Source: Spirodela intermedia (Eukaryota; Streptophyta; Magnoliopsida; Alismatales; Araceae). From it: a stretch of 64,000 nucleotides of DNA. Positions 30,380-41,221 of this stretch are shown piece after piece; the stretch's first letter is position 1; the number at the start of each line of letters is the position of its first letter. The notes beneath the pieces are model-generated. The model saw only the letters and a list, made by a program, of their open reading frames with translations, was not told the DNA's origin and did not search any database. A program made the translations under genes and the position numbers. The stretch covers positions 4,838,221 to 4,902,220 of the forward strand of contig LR746270.1 in assembly GCA_902729315.2 (NCBI GenBank), written 5' to 3'.

Positions 30380-32867
30380 CTGAAGAACAGAGGAGCGGCG
30401 AGGTCTGGAGAAGGGGAGAGATCACACCAGCCTGTAATCTGTGGAAGAAGAGGATCACTTGCCGAGCTGCTTGGCGTTGACGATGCTCGGGGAAGCCGCC
30501 GGCGGTGGGGAGCTCTCGTCCAAGAAGGGCTCGATCCGGTTGGGGTCGGACCAGACCGGGTACCCCTTAATCTTTCCCTGCGATCAGGCGAGGAATTGGG
30601 GCTCAGTCTCTTTTCGTGGACCTAAGAGAATCGGATAGGCGTTCTCGGTGGACGACGTACCAGAACGTTCAGAGCGGCGAGAGTCGCCATCCCTTCGCGG
30701 GTCCACTGCAATGGATGAAACAGGGTTTGCGGAGTTCGCCAATGTAAGTGTTTGATTGAAAATCGACGATTACCTTCGAAGCTGAAGCAATGTGAGGCAC
30801 CACGACGGCGTTCTTCTGCTCTGCGAGTCCGGGCTTCATGAGAGGTTCATCCTGCGGAGGATTCGTCGAAACAATCGGGTTTTTATCATCTTTTTTCAAG
30901 AAATTTAAATCGTGAAGAGAGGAACATTACCTCGAACACGTCGAGACCAACCCGAAACATGGGATTGGCCTTCAGATGTTCGACCAGGGCGGCCTCATCG
31001 ATCACCGGGCCTCTGCTTGCATTGACGAGGATCGCTTCCTGTAAACAGAGATTTTGCTCCATCAGTGCTGTAGCAGACGACGGTTCATGGCTACTTGTTT
31101 CCTTCTTTTAATGGAATTAATGTTCATTGGATGACTGAAAAAATTAGGGCAGATGATTCAGAAGCTGAGATCTCCACCTTCTTCATGAGGGCAAGGCTGT
31201 CTTTGTTTATCAGGTGGTAGGTGGTCTTGTCCAGAATAGGATGAAGACTTATCTGGAGGAAGAAGCTCAAAAATCAAAACCCTTGGTGGAAAAAGAAAAC
31301 AATAAAAATAATATGATTTCATTTTTCAACATTTCTATGTTCTATAGGAAATCTAAGATTTAGACCTCATAAATTTGAAAAGCCCAAAATCTTTTTAAAA
31401 AATCAATGCGGCAATCATAACAAGATTCAAATCATGAATCTCTCACCACATCCGCCTCACTGAGCACCTCCTGCATGGAAGAAGCTCTCTTCCAGGTAAC
31501 AGGTTGCTCCCCATTGGCTTTCAGGAATTCCCCATAAGCTGCATGAGAAAGGGAGACAGAAACCCGATGAACGTCACTTTCGTGTTCAGTAATAATCCAG
31601 ACGAATCAGGCAGGGGATGAGCTCGCCTGTCACGAATTTCTCCAGCCGGGTCGCCTGATACAAGTCATAGTATATGAGGTTCATCTTGAACCCTTCAATC
31701 TGCCGAGAGAATGGTTACGAAGATTAGCCACCTATTTATCTATGTTTTCCCTTCATTTTGCTGTTTGATACAATGGGAAGCTTGATATTGGCGCAAACTG
31801 GTTTGAGTTCATCCGAGAAAAAGACTAGTGTCAAAGAATGAATTGATTACCATCATCCTCGCATACGCAGATCCAATCCGACCAGCCCCGATCACTCCCA
31901 CTGTCTGTCCCTTGAGCAGGTTGCCCACAAATCTGCCCAGATAATAATAATCTCAGGGAATGATTCTTCCTCCTCCCACAGACGCTGGATGATAAGTTCA
32001 GGGGAAGAAGAAGAGAGGAGGAAAGAGAAACAGAGGTTCAATCGAGACATACAAATGGGGAAGCCAGCCATCGTATAGTCCAGCCCTCATGAATTGATCC
32101 GCTTCAACTATTCTCCTGGCCGCTGATAGCGAGAGTGAAGCGGCCAACTCTGCAGTCGTCTCCGTGAGAACTCCCTGGAAAAAGAGAAAACGGAGGGAAA
32201 TCCGGATCAAAACTCCTTTTAGGTACCATCGTCACGCAAGAATTGGAGGGAGTGTTCATGGAGATATTCCCGTTGGCATTTAGCATGCGAGAGCGCTGCG
32301 TGTAAGGAGGTTTCGAGTCAGACTCACAGGGGTGTTGCCAACGGCGATTCCATGCTTATTGGCGGCATCCACGTCGACGTTGTTGTAGCCGACGGCCATG
32401 TTGCTGAAGGCGGTCCCTCCGGCCCTCCTCAACGCCGAGAACAGCACGTCCCCCCAGTCCTCCGTCAGCTGATCAGAGACAGAACAGAATCCAGATAAAC
32501 TCGAGAGAAACTCCCACAGTAAGGACTTCATCCCCCCCAATGACGACAGGCCCTCCCTCTCTGCTCACCTGCCCGATCACCCCATCGCAACGGTCGCCGA
32601 TGAGTGCGAGAATGTCGTCCACGGACAGTATCGTCTTCGTCTCCGTGCATATCTGGAGAGAACAGAGGAAAGCCGCGCAGACATCGAATTAGGGAATCGG
32701 CATCAGAGGAGAAGGGGAGAGGTCGGAGAGAATCTGCGATGGATTGCCTCGACGCGGCAGTCTTGCTCGGTGAGGAGGCGGATCCAGCGGCTTCCAGGCA
32801 TGGACTTGGTGCTGACGACCCTGTACTTTCCGCTAGGGTTCCACACTTCGATCGATATCGGCTTCAT
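30357..32867 (-). CDS. HPR1: Peroxisomal NADH-dependent hydroxypyruvate reductase HPR1, 13 exons, PTS1 on a 23-nt last exon
   Basis: Exons (gene order): 32748-32867, 32569-32652, 32328-32468, 32053-32174, 31851-31932, 31627-31699, 31447-31538, 31178-31252, 30931-31038, 30774-30851, 30661-30705, 30463-30577 and 30357-30379. They encode 385 residues, one fewer than Arabidopsis HPR1. The enzyme reduces hydroxypyruvate to glycerate in the photorespiratory cycle in leaf peroxisomes. Seen: NAD-binding GAGRIG (171-176), catalytic Arg in NASRGPVIDE (R272), Glu in LDVFEDEP (E301) and His in PHIASASK (H319). Three introns have GC donors: intron 1 (GAG|GCAATC), intron 6 (ACAG|GCGAGC) and intron 12 (CTCG|GCAAGT). 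The last joins to LPSSKL, giving the peroxisomal signal SKL. Without that splice the protein ends LGK. For intron 1 a GT six bases upstream would also keep frame but delete the conserved Val-Glu. Confidence 0.95.
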
Positions 32868-33865
32868 GGCTGCCGCAGTCCGAGTGGCGCCGCGAGCGGG
32901 AGTGTGACGAGGAGCAGCCGCGGAGGGGATTGACGCTCTGCGCCTTTCTCTCTCTATACTGTAAACTGAAAAGGGAAATTTATACCCATTTACACGTCCA
33001 GATAATGCCTCTCCCATATTTCTGCTCCGTAGAGAGAGAGAGAGAATGGATAACGTCTGGTTGATGAAGGGGAGGGCCATGGGAGGCGCCGCAGTTTGGA
33101 CCGCTCGTTCGTGGAGACGGCGGAGATAAGAGAGAGAAAGGAGCGTCCTCGTCACCACTTCCCGCGCTTTTAAGAGCATTCCAAACATTGAAAAATTTGG
33201 CCATCGAGTATAAAAAACTATTTTCCAAATAAGTAAATGAATTTAATTATTATTATTTTTGACAGTTAGTAATTTTTCATCCGCCGATTTTTTTTATAGT
33301 ATATTCATAATATAAATATGTCGTATAAAATGGGTTTGAATCGACCCATCGCCATATGGGCGAACGAGAGACGGCCACGTGGTGACGGGGGGTCGCGCGA
33401 ACCCGCTGACACGTGTATCTGAAGGGGGAGACTTTTTGGGCTATATGGGTTGGGCTTGTGCTGGACTGGACTCTGGATTTTTACTGTACATTATTTTTCC
33501 GAGAAAACTAATTTATAAAATATTCTGAGCTGATAAAAATCGATAATAAATATATTTTCATTCTTAAGAATATAATGCATTTGGATGTTAAATAATATCC
33601 AATACAAATATGAAGGGTCTGAGCACCGAAATGTTAAAAAAATTAAAATTTTGGATGCACATTTTGCGTTTAACTAAATTAAATTTATTTTTTAAAAATA
33701 GAAACATATTTTAATGAAAATATATATAGGCGGAAAAAAGATAAATCGTCTATTCAATTCCACAAGGTTATCTACTTATTATATTATGCGTCATTTAATT
33801 TAAATAATACCATCTATAGGATAGCCCATGACCAAAAGGATATGTACGCTCAATAGGAAACAGTC
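32868..33865. other. HPR1 upstream region and 3' flank of the DUF761-like gene
   Basis: The HPR1 side (to about 33180) carries a TATA element and a short GA tract (33031-33044). The remainder is AT-rich and shows no gene; a CACGTG core lies near 33376 (gccacgtgg). Confidence 0.5.
32978..32984 (-). promoter_or_regulatory. TATA box of HPR1
   Basis: TATAAAT on the - strand (plus-strand atttata), 111 bp upstream of the start codon, with a CT-rich stretch between them on the sense strand. Confidence 0.55.
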
Positions 33866-34402
33866 TCATACAGCTGTGGTCATCAGATTGCATGAGGCTG
33901 ATCGTCTTCTACAGTTGGGATGATCGGAGGAGGCGGAGTCGAGCTGGAGATGCTGCCTGAACGCCGAGATGAACGCCTCCGCCCTCGCGTTCAGCTCCTC
34001 CACGCCGCACCCTCCATCACTCTCCTCCTCCTCCTCCTCCTCCTCCTCCTCCTCTTCCCCCTCCTCCTCGCCGGCGGGCCGCAGGCGTTTCTTCCTGTCC
34101 AGCAGGGCTGGCGATCCCGCGGACTTCATTTCTCCGGGAGGCACGTTGTCTTCTTCCCCGGGACGTTTGCGGGGCGGCGGGCGGGTGGAGAAGTAGACGA
34201 TGGAGGCGACAACGAGCTGGAGAAGCAGGAAGAGGAGAGGAGATGGGCCCAGTAGGGAACGGGTCCGGCACCGCCCGGGGATGGCGCATTGCAGGAGCGT
34301 GTTCAGAGCCGAGACGACCAGCGCGGCCGCCGCAGCGGCGAGGGCCGTCTCCACCATGTCGTCCTTCCCGGCTGTCGCCGCCACCTTTGCCTTCCTAACC
34401 AT
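33866..34402 (-). CDS. DUF761-like small membrane-associated protein
   Basis: Starts MVRKAKVAATAGKDDMVETA and reads 178 residues. Two hydrophobic stretches (about 19-42, Ala-rich, and 51-72, LLFLLLQLVVASIVYF) suggest membrane insertion. An acidic run of about twelve consecutive Glu, encoded by (CTC)n/(GAG)n, follows. After it comes ELNARAEAFISAFRQHLQL, the short C-terminal motif of DUF761 (cotton-fibre-expressed type) proteins. The function of this family is not established. In-frame codons upstream to 34495 are open, but the chosen ATG is the one matching small family members and follows a TATAAG element at a sensible distance. Divergently oriented to the PPR gene. Confidence 0.75.
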   Translation of the reverse strand: MVRKAKVAATAGKDDMVETALAAAAAALVVSALNTLLQCAIPGRCRTRSLLGPSPLLFLLLQLVVASIVYFSTRPPPRKRPGEEDNVPPGEMKSAGSPALLDRKKRLRPAGEEEGEEEEEEEEEEEESDGGCGVEELNARAEAFISAFRQHLQLDSASSDHPNCRRRSASCNLMTTAV

Positions 34403-34457
34403 CTCCCCCCTCCCCCTCGCCAGAAAGAAGCTACCCGTCCGTCGCTGTCCCTCCCGT

Positions 34458-34463
34458 CTTATA
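34458..34463 (-). promoter_or_regulatory. Possible TATA box of the DUF761-like gene
   Basis: TATAAG on the - strand (plus-strand cttata), 56 bp upstream of the start codon. Confidence 0.4.
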
Positions 34464-34721
34464 GAGAGGAGGTAGTGGGGCGGGTTCTCGCTCACCGCCT
34501 CTGGTTTCCTCCTCTTTCAAGGCGCGGCGGAGGGAGAGCAAGGCGGCAGCTTTTCCTCGGCGCGGGGGGACCGGTGTCAGTGGCGGTGTCGCGCATGCCG
34601 GGGCCTTCTCTGTCTGCCGGCTCACCGAGGGCTGGATTATGTCGCCGCTGAGGGCGCCGGTCCGCCGCCCGGTGCGATGATAGCCATCACGAGCCCCGCC
34701 CCGCCTTTCCCCGCCTGCTGT

Positions 34722-34723
<2 letters not shown>

Positions 34724-34804
<81 letters not shown>
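34724..34804. repeat. (GA)n microsatellite, 81 bases, in a divergent promoter
   Basis: The longest pure dinucleotide tract in the right half of the window, ending about 165 bp before the PPR start codon. Confidence 0.95.
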
Positions 34805-34806
<2 letters not shown>

Positions 34807-34970
34807 CTTATTGGGCTTTGACATGCAGGAATCGAACGGCCCAGTATGTCTGAGCTTCGTTCTTTCTCCTATCTCGGCCGGAGCAAGGCCCGGGGAACTG
34901 GAACTCGACCCACATCTTCATGTACCTAGAGAATCGAGATTGGGCGCGGGATTTGGGCCGCGATGGGGCG

Positions 34971-37037
34971 ATGAGCTCCGCCGTGGGGAACTTGGCGCTG
35001 CGATCTTCAGGCTTCACCGTCGCTGATCGTATCTTACTCCTCCTCCGCACCGCCGCCGCCGGGAATCCACGGCGGCTCCGAGAAATTCAGGCTCAGATTG
35101 TCGTTAACCCTCCCCTCCGCGCCGACGATGCCCTCATCCAATTCGTCTCTTCCTGCGCCCGCCATCTCGGCTCCCACCACGCCGCCCTGTTCCTGCGCCA
35201 TCTCCCCATCAGCTTGGATGTTTCTCTGTGGAATCTGGGCATCCGGTCGTCGACGGAGTCCGACTCCGGGACGCAGTTCATGGTCATCTACAAGGCGATG
35301 CTCGGAGACGACGGCGTCCCTCTGGTGAAGTCAACGCTCTCTCTGGTTCTGCGTGGTCTTACCCATTCCTCGGCGGACAAGCTAGGGGAATCCATTCACT
35401 GTCAGATTCTGAAGCTGGGCTACGGCTCCGACATGTTCCTCGGCACGGGCCTGCTGGATTTCTACGCGAAAATTGGGCGCCTGCCATCCGCCAAGCAGAT
35501 GTTCGACGAAATGCCGGACAGAGATGTCGTCACGAACAACTCGATGATCGCGACTCTCAGTAATCACGGGTTCGTCGATGAGGCCCGACGACTGTTTGAC
35601 GAAATGCCGGTCAAGAGCTCAGCCACATGGAACTCGATGATCACCGGCTATTGCAAGAGCAACCGAGTCGGCGCCGCCCGAGCTCTGTTTGATCGGAATC
35701 CCATGAAGGACGTCATCTCCTGGAACGCCATGATCGACGGCTACTGTAAGGTGGGCCAGTTGGAGCCGGCAGCGCAGCTGTTCGACGAGATGGGCTTCGG
35801 CAAGAACTCGGTGACCTGGAACACAATGATCACCGGCTACGTCCACCACCGTCAGTTCTCCGCCGCCGTTTTGCTTTTCCGGCAGATGCAGACGGCGGGA
35901 GTCTGGCCGACGGGGGTCACCATGGTCTGCTTGCTGTCGGCGTGCGCTCATATCGGCGCCCTCGACATGGGCAAGTGGATCCATTGCTACGTCCAGAACC
36001 AGGGCCTCACCATCGACGTCGTCCTGGGGAACGCCCTCATTGACATGTACTGCAAATGTGGGGCCATAGACGTCGCACTGCAGGTCTTCCGTCAGATGCC
36101 CGTGAAGAACATCTTCTGCTGGAACTCCATCATCACCGGCCTCGGCATGCACGGGCACGGCGAGCTCGCCGTCGAGGCCTTTCTGGAGATGCACCGACGG
36201 GCGGGGTTTAGACCCGACGGAGTCACCTTTGTCGGGCTCCTCTCTGGGCTCAGCCACTCCGGCATGGTCTCCGAGGGGCGGAGATTCTTCTCGCAGATGG
36301 CGGAGGTCTACGGCGTGGAACCGGAGATCGAGCACTACGGCTGCATGGTGGACCTGCTCGGCCGCGCAGGGCACCTCCATGAGGCTCTGAAACTCATCGG
36401 CACGATGCCCATCGAGCCGAACGCCGTCGTCTGGGGGAGCCTGCTCCGCGCCTGCAGGATCCACAGGAACGCCGCCATGAGCGAGCAGGTCGCGCGGCGG
36501 CTGGTGGCGCTGGACCCCGGCGACGGTGGCAACTACGTACTCCTCTCCAACATCTACGCCTCCGCCCGCCGGTGGGAGGACGTGCTCGGCTGCCGGAGGG
36601 CAATGGCTGAGAAGGGCGTCCGCAAGCTCCCAGGATCCAGCATCGTCGAGGTGAACAACGCCGTCCACGAGTTCGTCGTCGGCGACGCCTCCCACCCGGA
36701 GTACCCTCTTATCGCCGCCTTCCTAGAGGAACTCGCCGGCGATCTGAGGGCTCTCGGGTACTCGCCGGACGTGGAGGCAGTGCTGCACGATGTCGAGGAG
36801 GAGGAGAAGGAGGGCGCCGTGAGGTTCCATAGCGAGAAGGTGGCCGTCGCCTTCGCGATCTTGAAGACCGCCGCCGGCGCGCAGGTCCGCGTGGTGAAGA
36901 ACCTCCGGGTCTGCGGCGACTGCCATGAGTTCTTCAAGCTCGCCGCGGTGCTGCTCGGAAGGGAGATCCTCCTCCGGGACCGGAGCCGCTTCCACCGCTT
37001 CGCCGGCGGCGCCTGCTCCTGCAAGGATTTCTGGTGA
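34971..37037 (+). CDS. PLS-class pentatricopeptide repeat protein with E, E+ and DYW domains
   Basis: Intronless, 688 residues from the ATG at 34971 (MSSAVGNLALRSSG); an in-frame ATG at 34920 would add 17 residues. About ten tandem PPR motifs are visible (for example VTNNSMIATLSNHGFVDEA, ATWNSMITGYCKSNRVGAA, ISWNAMIDGYCKVGQLEPA). They are followed by the E/E+ region (EPNAVVWGSLLRACRIHRNA, GSSIVEVNNAVHEF) and a DYW deaminase domain. The deaminase signature is present: HSEK with the catalytic Glu, then CGDCHEF as zinc ligands, then the second zinc site up to the C-terminal CSCKDFW (Phe in place of the usual Tyr). Such proteins are imported into plastids or mitochondria and edit specific cytidines to uridine in organelle RNA. 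The target site cannot be stated from sequence alone. Confidence 0.95.
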   Translation: MSSAVGNLALRSSGFTVADRILLLLRTAAAGNPRRLREIQAQIVVNPPLRADDALIQFVSSCARHLGSHHAALFLRHLPISLDVSLWNLGIRSSTESDSGTQFMVIYKAMLGDDGVPLVKSTLSLVLRGLTHSSADKLGESIHCQILKLGYGSDMFLGTGLLDFYAKIGRLPSAKQMFDEMPDRDVVTNNSMIATLSNHGFVDEARRLFDEMPVKSSATWNSMITGYCKSNRVGAARALFDRNPMKDVISWNAMIDGYCKVGQLEPAAQLFDEMGFGKNSVTWNTMITGYVHHRQFSAAVLLFRQMQTAGVWPTGVTMVCLLSACAHIGALDMGKWIHCYVQNQGLTIDVVLGNALIDMYCKCGAIDVALQVFRQMPVKNIFCWNSIITGLGMHGHGELAVEAFLEMHRRAGFRPDGVTFVGLLSGLSHSGMVSEGRRFFSQMAEVYGVEPEIEHYGCMVDLLGRAGHLHEALKLIGTMPIEPNAVVWGSLLRACRIHRNAAMSEQVARRLVALDPGDGGNYVLLSNIYASARRWEDVLGCRRAMAEKGVRKLPGSSIVEVNNAVHEFVVGDASHPEYPLIAAFLEELAGDLRALGYSPDVEAVLHDVEEEEKEGAVRFHSEKVAVAFAILKTAAGAQVRVVKNLRVCGDCHEFFKLAAVLLGREILLRDRSRFHRFAGGACSCKDFW

Positions 37038-37482
37038 ACTTCCCACCAACCCCCAAGATGCCCGCTACATATTGGTGGGCTTTTTATGGGCTCAATTCAC
37101 GGGCATTGACTGGGCCGGGAGACGGGAGAAAAAGCTAGGCGGTCAAACTGGGCCCCACACGGGTGCTATAAATGGAGTCACGATGACGAGGGCGTGGAAA
37201 AGCACTTCGCGCGGTGGAGATGGCGCCACCGCTGTTGATCTGGGGGTGGACGGCTGGGAGGGGCTCTGACCGGAGCCCCGCCAGCCGCCATCACGGCGGT
37301 GGAGGGCGTCATTTAGGACCAAATCCAAAGGGGGTCAGATCTGTGAGGCCGCGTTATCTATTCTTCCCTTCAATCCGGGGAAGAGGACGAGCTCTCCGAG
37401 CAGCGGAGGAGCTCCCGCCGCCCCCTTCCCCGGCGTCGTCCTCCTCCTCATTGGAGCTTGCCTTCCGCAGCAGAGGAGCGTC
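37038..37482. other. Spacer between PPR and NiCoT transporter genes
   Basis: Short intergenic region with a TATA box for the downstream gene at 37167 and a GC-rich leader. Several overlapping open frames here are compositional. Confidence 0.55.
37167..37173 (+). promoter_or_regulatory. TATA box of the NiCoT-like transporter gene
   Basis: TATAAAT in the context gtgctataaatgg, 316 bp upstream of the start codon and 130 bp after the PPR stop. Confidence 0.6.
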
Positions 37483-40230
37483 ATGGAGAGGCTCGTCTCG
37501 TCGTCTCTCCTGTCCTCCAGAGCCGCCCCTATGCGACGGCCGCGGCTTCTCCTCCCGCCGCGCGGCGTCTGCTCCGCGGCCGTTGCCGGACGAATCGGGT
37601 TCCCTCCGCTGCCTCGCGCCGGCGGCGTGTTCCTCCCCGAGGGGGGAGGCTTGCCGCCTCTTCTCTCGTCCTCGCCCTTCCCCGGTCGTGGTGCCGTCCT
37701 CTGCTCGAAGGATGCTGCGTGGGAACCCGACGCTCCAGCCGAGGCTTCCGGTCGGCAGGCGGCCGGCGGGACCGGGACGGAATCGTTCCGTGACAAGGTT
37801 CGCTCGCCTTTATAATACCTTCCTTAATCTGTTTTTCATCTTTGGTTGGAGATGCGCCAGAACTTCATAGACGATTATTTCTACCATATGCATTAATTCT
37901 TCGTCTTTTTTCAGTGAATGCTTCTTTAACGGCTATTTATCTTGTCCCCTATTATCTAATAGGTGGATCTGTGTTTTGGCCTTTTCAATTTCTTTCTGCC
38001 CATTCATCTTCATGCTTGCTCTTTATCATTCCTGGTCCTAAGTCCATAAGCTATTCCGAGCTTGTGGTGAATGTGGTATTAAGAAAGTGTATGGATTATC
38101 TAGAAAAACTGTGGTGGTATACAATTTCGCCATTTGTATCTGTTTAGTAATTTGTAGGACACCTTTGTTCAACTGATGGCTAAAGTGGGCCCAGTAGAGA
38201 GATGAAAGTCGTTTGGTTCTCTCAGTTAGGATGATGCTCTACTGATGAGACTAGTTATTCTGTTTTATTTTTTGATGTAGATCAGGGGTTCCCATGATCA
38301 TCTGATTTCAGTCTGAGATTTTTGTGCTTTGGAAAGTTCCAGCAATGCTGAGATTTTATCGAATCTAAACTGTTTATTGGAAAATATTTATCTGTGTCAG
38401 TATGTATTCTCAACTTTCCTTATCTCAAATAACTGGACAGTTGAACGTTCAATAAATCTGTCGTCTCAAGAGACGTGCCATAGAATTCGCTTGCACAGCT
38501 GTAGAAAGAAATCCTTAAACTTTTGAAAGGTGGATCGGTCATGATCGGATCATATTTAACGGCCTGGGTTGACTCTGGACTGACAGATTCAGAGTCCTAG
38601 ATTTTAAAAGCTTGTCCGTTAGGACCAAACTGGAATGAACTTGATAGAGAATATCCCTTTGATAAAATTATTAAAAAATGTTTAATGTTCATTATTAAAT
38701 AGCTGGGGTATTATGTTTGTCAACGAAGACTTCTAATGCTGGTGATCCATCTTCTTAGACGATCCCCTGCCCTATGGGAGCAAAACAGCGTGCACAGGTT
38801 CCATGGGTGGGCAGAAAGATTTGGATCTGGTTGCTATCAACCAGATTGAAAAAAATTGAAGAACTCTATCTGTTGGTGATCATTTCGCTGTCCGTGGGTG
38901 ATGTTGCAAACTATTTCTTTTTATTATTATCCTCAGTTGACCTCGATGGAAAGAATTCATCCCCCACCATGACGCAATTATTTACTGCTTTTGATTTGGC
39001 GGGCCCTTCTGGAAACTTTTGAATGCCCTATAGATTACAGAGGAGTTCGTCATGATCCTGGTCGAGCATTTTGATTTAGCTGATGAAAGTTCTTTATACA
39101 TTTATAGGAGAGGCATGAGATTGATTCGTGATTTTCCCATATCCCTCATTTTCAGAAGAACAAATAATAATGCTTGTGGAATAATATTATGTGAATCAAT
39201 CTTCTGGAAAAAGATGGTTTGCCCCACATCTGACCAGTGAATGATTGTCGGGTTCTCTTCGTCTGAGTTCAAACCGTGCTGATCGATGTTCTTGGTAGAT
39301 TGCAGAAAAAACCAGAGCGGTCATCGATCGGATTCTTGCCGTCCCTCCTTCCCCCTAAAATGTTTGTCTCTCTGCAGCGATGAATAATCCAGGTGATCTT
39401 CTTCTCATCACCAGGTTGCCCCTCGCGGAGGAGTGATACTGCTCGCGACGGCGATCTTGGTCCTAATCCAGCCGATTCTCCCCCCCGCGGCCTTCGGGAC
39501 AATGCAGTCGGCGGTGAAGACCAGCGGCGCGCTGGTCAAGACGGAGCTGCTGAGCAGCGCATGGGCGGGGTTCTTCACCGGCTGCCTGCACACGCTCTCC
39601 GGGCCCGACCATCTGGCGGCGCTGGCGCCGCTGTCCATCGGCCGGACGCGGATGGAGAGCGCTGCCGTGGGGGCTCTGTGGGGCTGCGGGCACGACGCCG
39701 GGCAGGTGCTCTTCGGCCTGCTCTTCCTCCTCCTCAAAGACCGCCTGCACATCGAGGTCCTGCGGACGTGGGGCACCCGCGTGGTCGGCCTGACGCTGCT
39801 CGTGATCGGCGCGATGGGCATCCGCGAGGCGATGGAGATGCCGGCAGCGGCGGCCTCGTGCATCGCCCTGGAGAACGGCGACTGCGAGGCGGCGGTGGAG
39901 GGCGTCGGCGGCACGAAGAAGAAGAAGCTCGGGTTTGCGACGTTCGCCACCGGGATAGTCCACGGCCTGCAACCGGACGCACTCATGATGGTCCTGCCTG
40001 CGCTGGCCCTGCCCTCCCGGCTGGCCGGGGCAGCGTTCCTCGGCATGTTCCTCGTCGGTACCGTCCTCGCCATGGGGAGCTACACCGTTTTCATCGGCTC
40101 TTGTAGTCAGGCTCTGAAAGACCGGGTTCCCAGGATCACGGAGAAATTGACTTGGGCTTCCTCCCTGCTGGCCATCTCCATGGGGCTGGCCATCATCATC
40201 AGCCAGTACTTGGGATTTAGCCTGTACTGA
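37483..40230 (+). CDS. Chloroplast-type high-affinity nickel/cobalt transporter (NiCoT family)
   Basis: Two exons, 37483-37797 and 39415-40230, separated by a 1.6-kb intron in phase 0, encode 376 residues. The first about 100 residues are Arg/Ser/Ala-rich with few acidic residues, like a plastid transit peptide. The mature part has six or more hydrophobic helices. The NiCoT-like metal motifs are present: HTLSGPDHLAAL (His164 to His171), GHDAGQ and, in the second half, GIVHGLQPDAL. Arabidopsis has two homologues annotated as high-affinity nickel-transport proteins. Their substrate in plants is not well established, so the Ni/Co role is a family inference. A basic-acidic loop (GGTKKKKLG) separates the two halves. 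Converges with the GDSL gene: only 326 nt separate the two stop codons. Confidence 0.88.
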
Positions 40231-40556
40231 TTGAAATTTTCCGCCATTTTTTCCCTTTCCCGAGCTCCATTTAGATTTCCTGAGTGGGTCTGTAAGTACA
40301 AGCCAGACTGGTGCTGTTCCCCTTCCCCCGAAGTTTTCTAACAGTTCGTCGTTCGCCCTCGGTTGTTCTCTCTCGAACGAAGAAGCCTCGCTTGGCCGGG
40401 GTGCCGCCAGCAGGCGTTGACTCTCGTGGGTCAATGGGCGGTGAAATCTTCCAAATAGGGAAATCCGGGGAACAAGATTGAAGTGAGGTGGGAAAAGGTG
40501 TGGGAGGGGGGGTGGGGGGTGGGGGGTTGAGGGAGGTGGAGGGAGGAGAAGCTGCT
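40231..40556. other. Convergent 3' spacer (326 nt) between NiCoT and GDSL genes
   Basis: Must contain both 3' UTRs, which probably overlap. It includes a G/T-rich stretch (about 40485-40530). No other feature. Confidence 0.5.
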
Positions 40557-40776
40557 TCAGCCGGTGAGGGCGTGGAGGTATTTGCGGGCGATCTCGTCGA
40601 TGAGGAGGCGGTAGGCCGTCTCGGTGGGGTGGTAGCCGTCCCAGAAGACGTACTTCGTGGGGTCCTCGCAGGTGCTCGCCATCAGTGAGTTGCACGTGAC
40701 GGACGCCTCCAGGTTCCCCGTCCCACAACACCCCTTCGTCGCCTCCTCGAATCCTACAGACACAAGAGGCAAAGAT

Positions 40777-40812
<36 letters not shown>

Positions 40813-41173
40813 CTGTGGAAAAAGAAAACCAAACCTAGTTTTAAATCTCCCTAAAGCGAGGGAGAGAGAGAATGTGAGAGAAGCAAAGATAATCCTCTCT
40901 CTCTCTCGCTCTGTGAAGAAAGAAAACCAGACCGTCTTTAAAATCTCTCTAAAGCGAGGAGAGAGAGAGAGAAGCGAAGACAACCCTCTCTCTCTCTCTC
41001 TCTCTCTCTCTCAGTGCAAAAAGAAAACCAAACCTTCTTTTAAATCTCTCTAAAGCGAGGGAGAGAGAGAATGTGAGAGAAGCAAAGATAATTTTCTCTC
41101 TCTCTCTCGCTCTCTCTCTCTCTGTGAAGAAAGAAAACCAGATCGTCTTTTAAATCTCTCTAAAGCAAGAGGA

Positions 41174-41221
<48 letters not shown>

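Larger units (their letters stand above)
34403..34970. other. Divergent promoter region between DUF761-like and PPR genes
   Basis: GC-rich, 568 bp, with an 81-base GA tract near the PPR side. No other gene seen. Confidence 0.55.

Noticed and set aside
30185-30625. 146-codon open frame on the + strand
   Set aside because: Antisense to the last two HPR1 exons, with no recognisable protein character.
33330-33350. tRNA T-loop-like sequence (gggtttgaatcgaccc)
   Set aside because: No matching acceptor, D or anticodon arms nearby.
35619-36695. 358-codon open frame on the - strand
   Set aside because: Antisense shadow of the PPR gene; PPR motifs on the other strand explain the constraint.
39463-40983. 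506-codon open frame on the - strand
   Set aside because: It is antisense to the NiCoT exon and runs on through GDSL exon 5. Its length comes from GC-rich third positions and the GA repeat.
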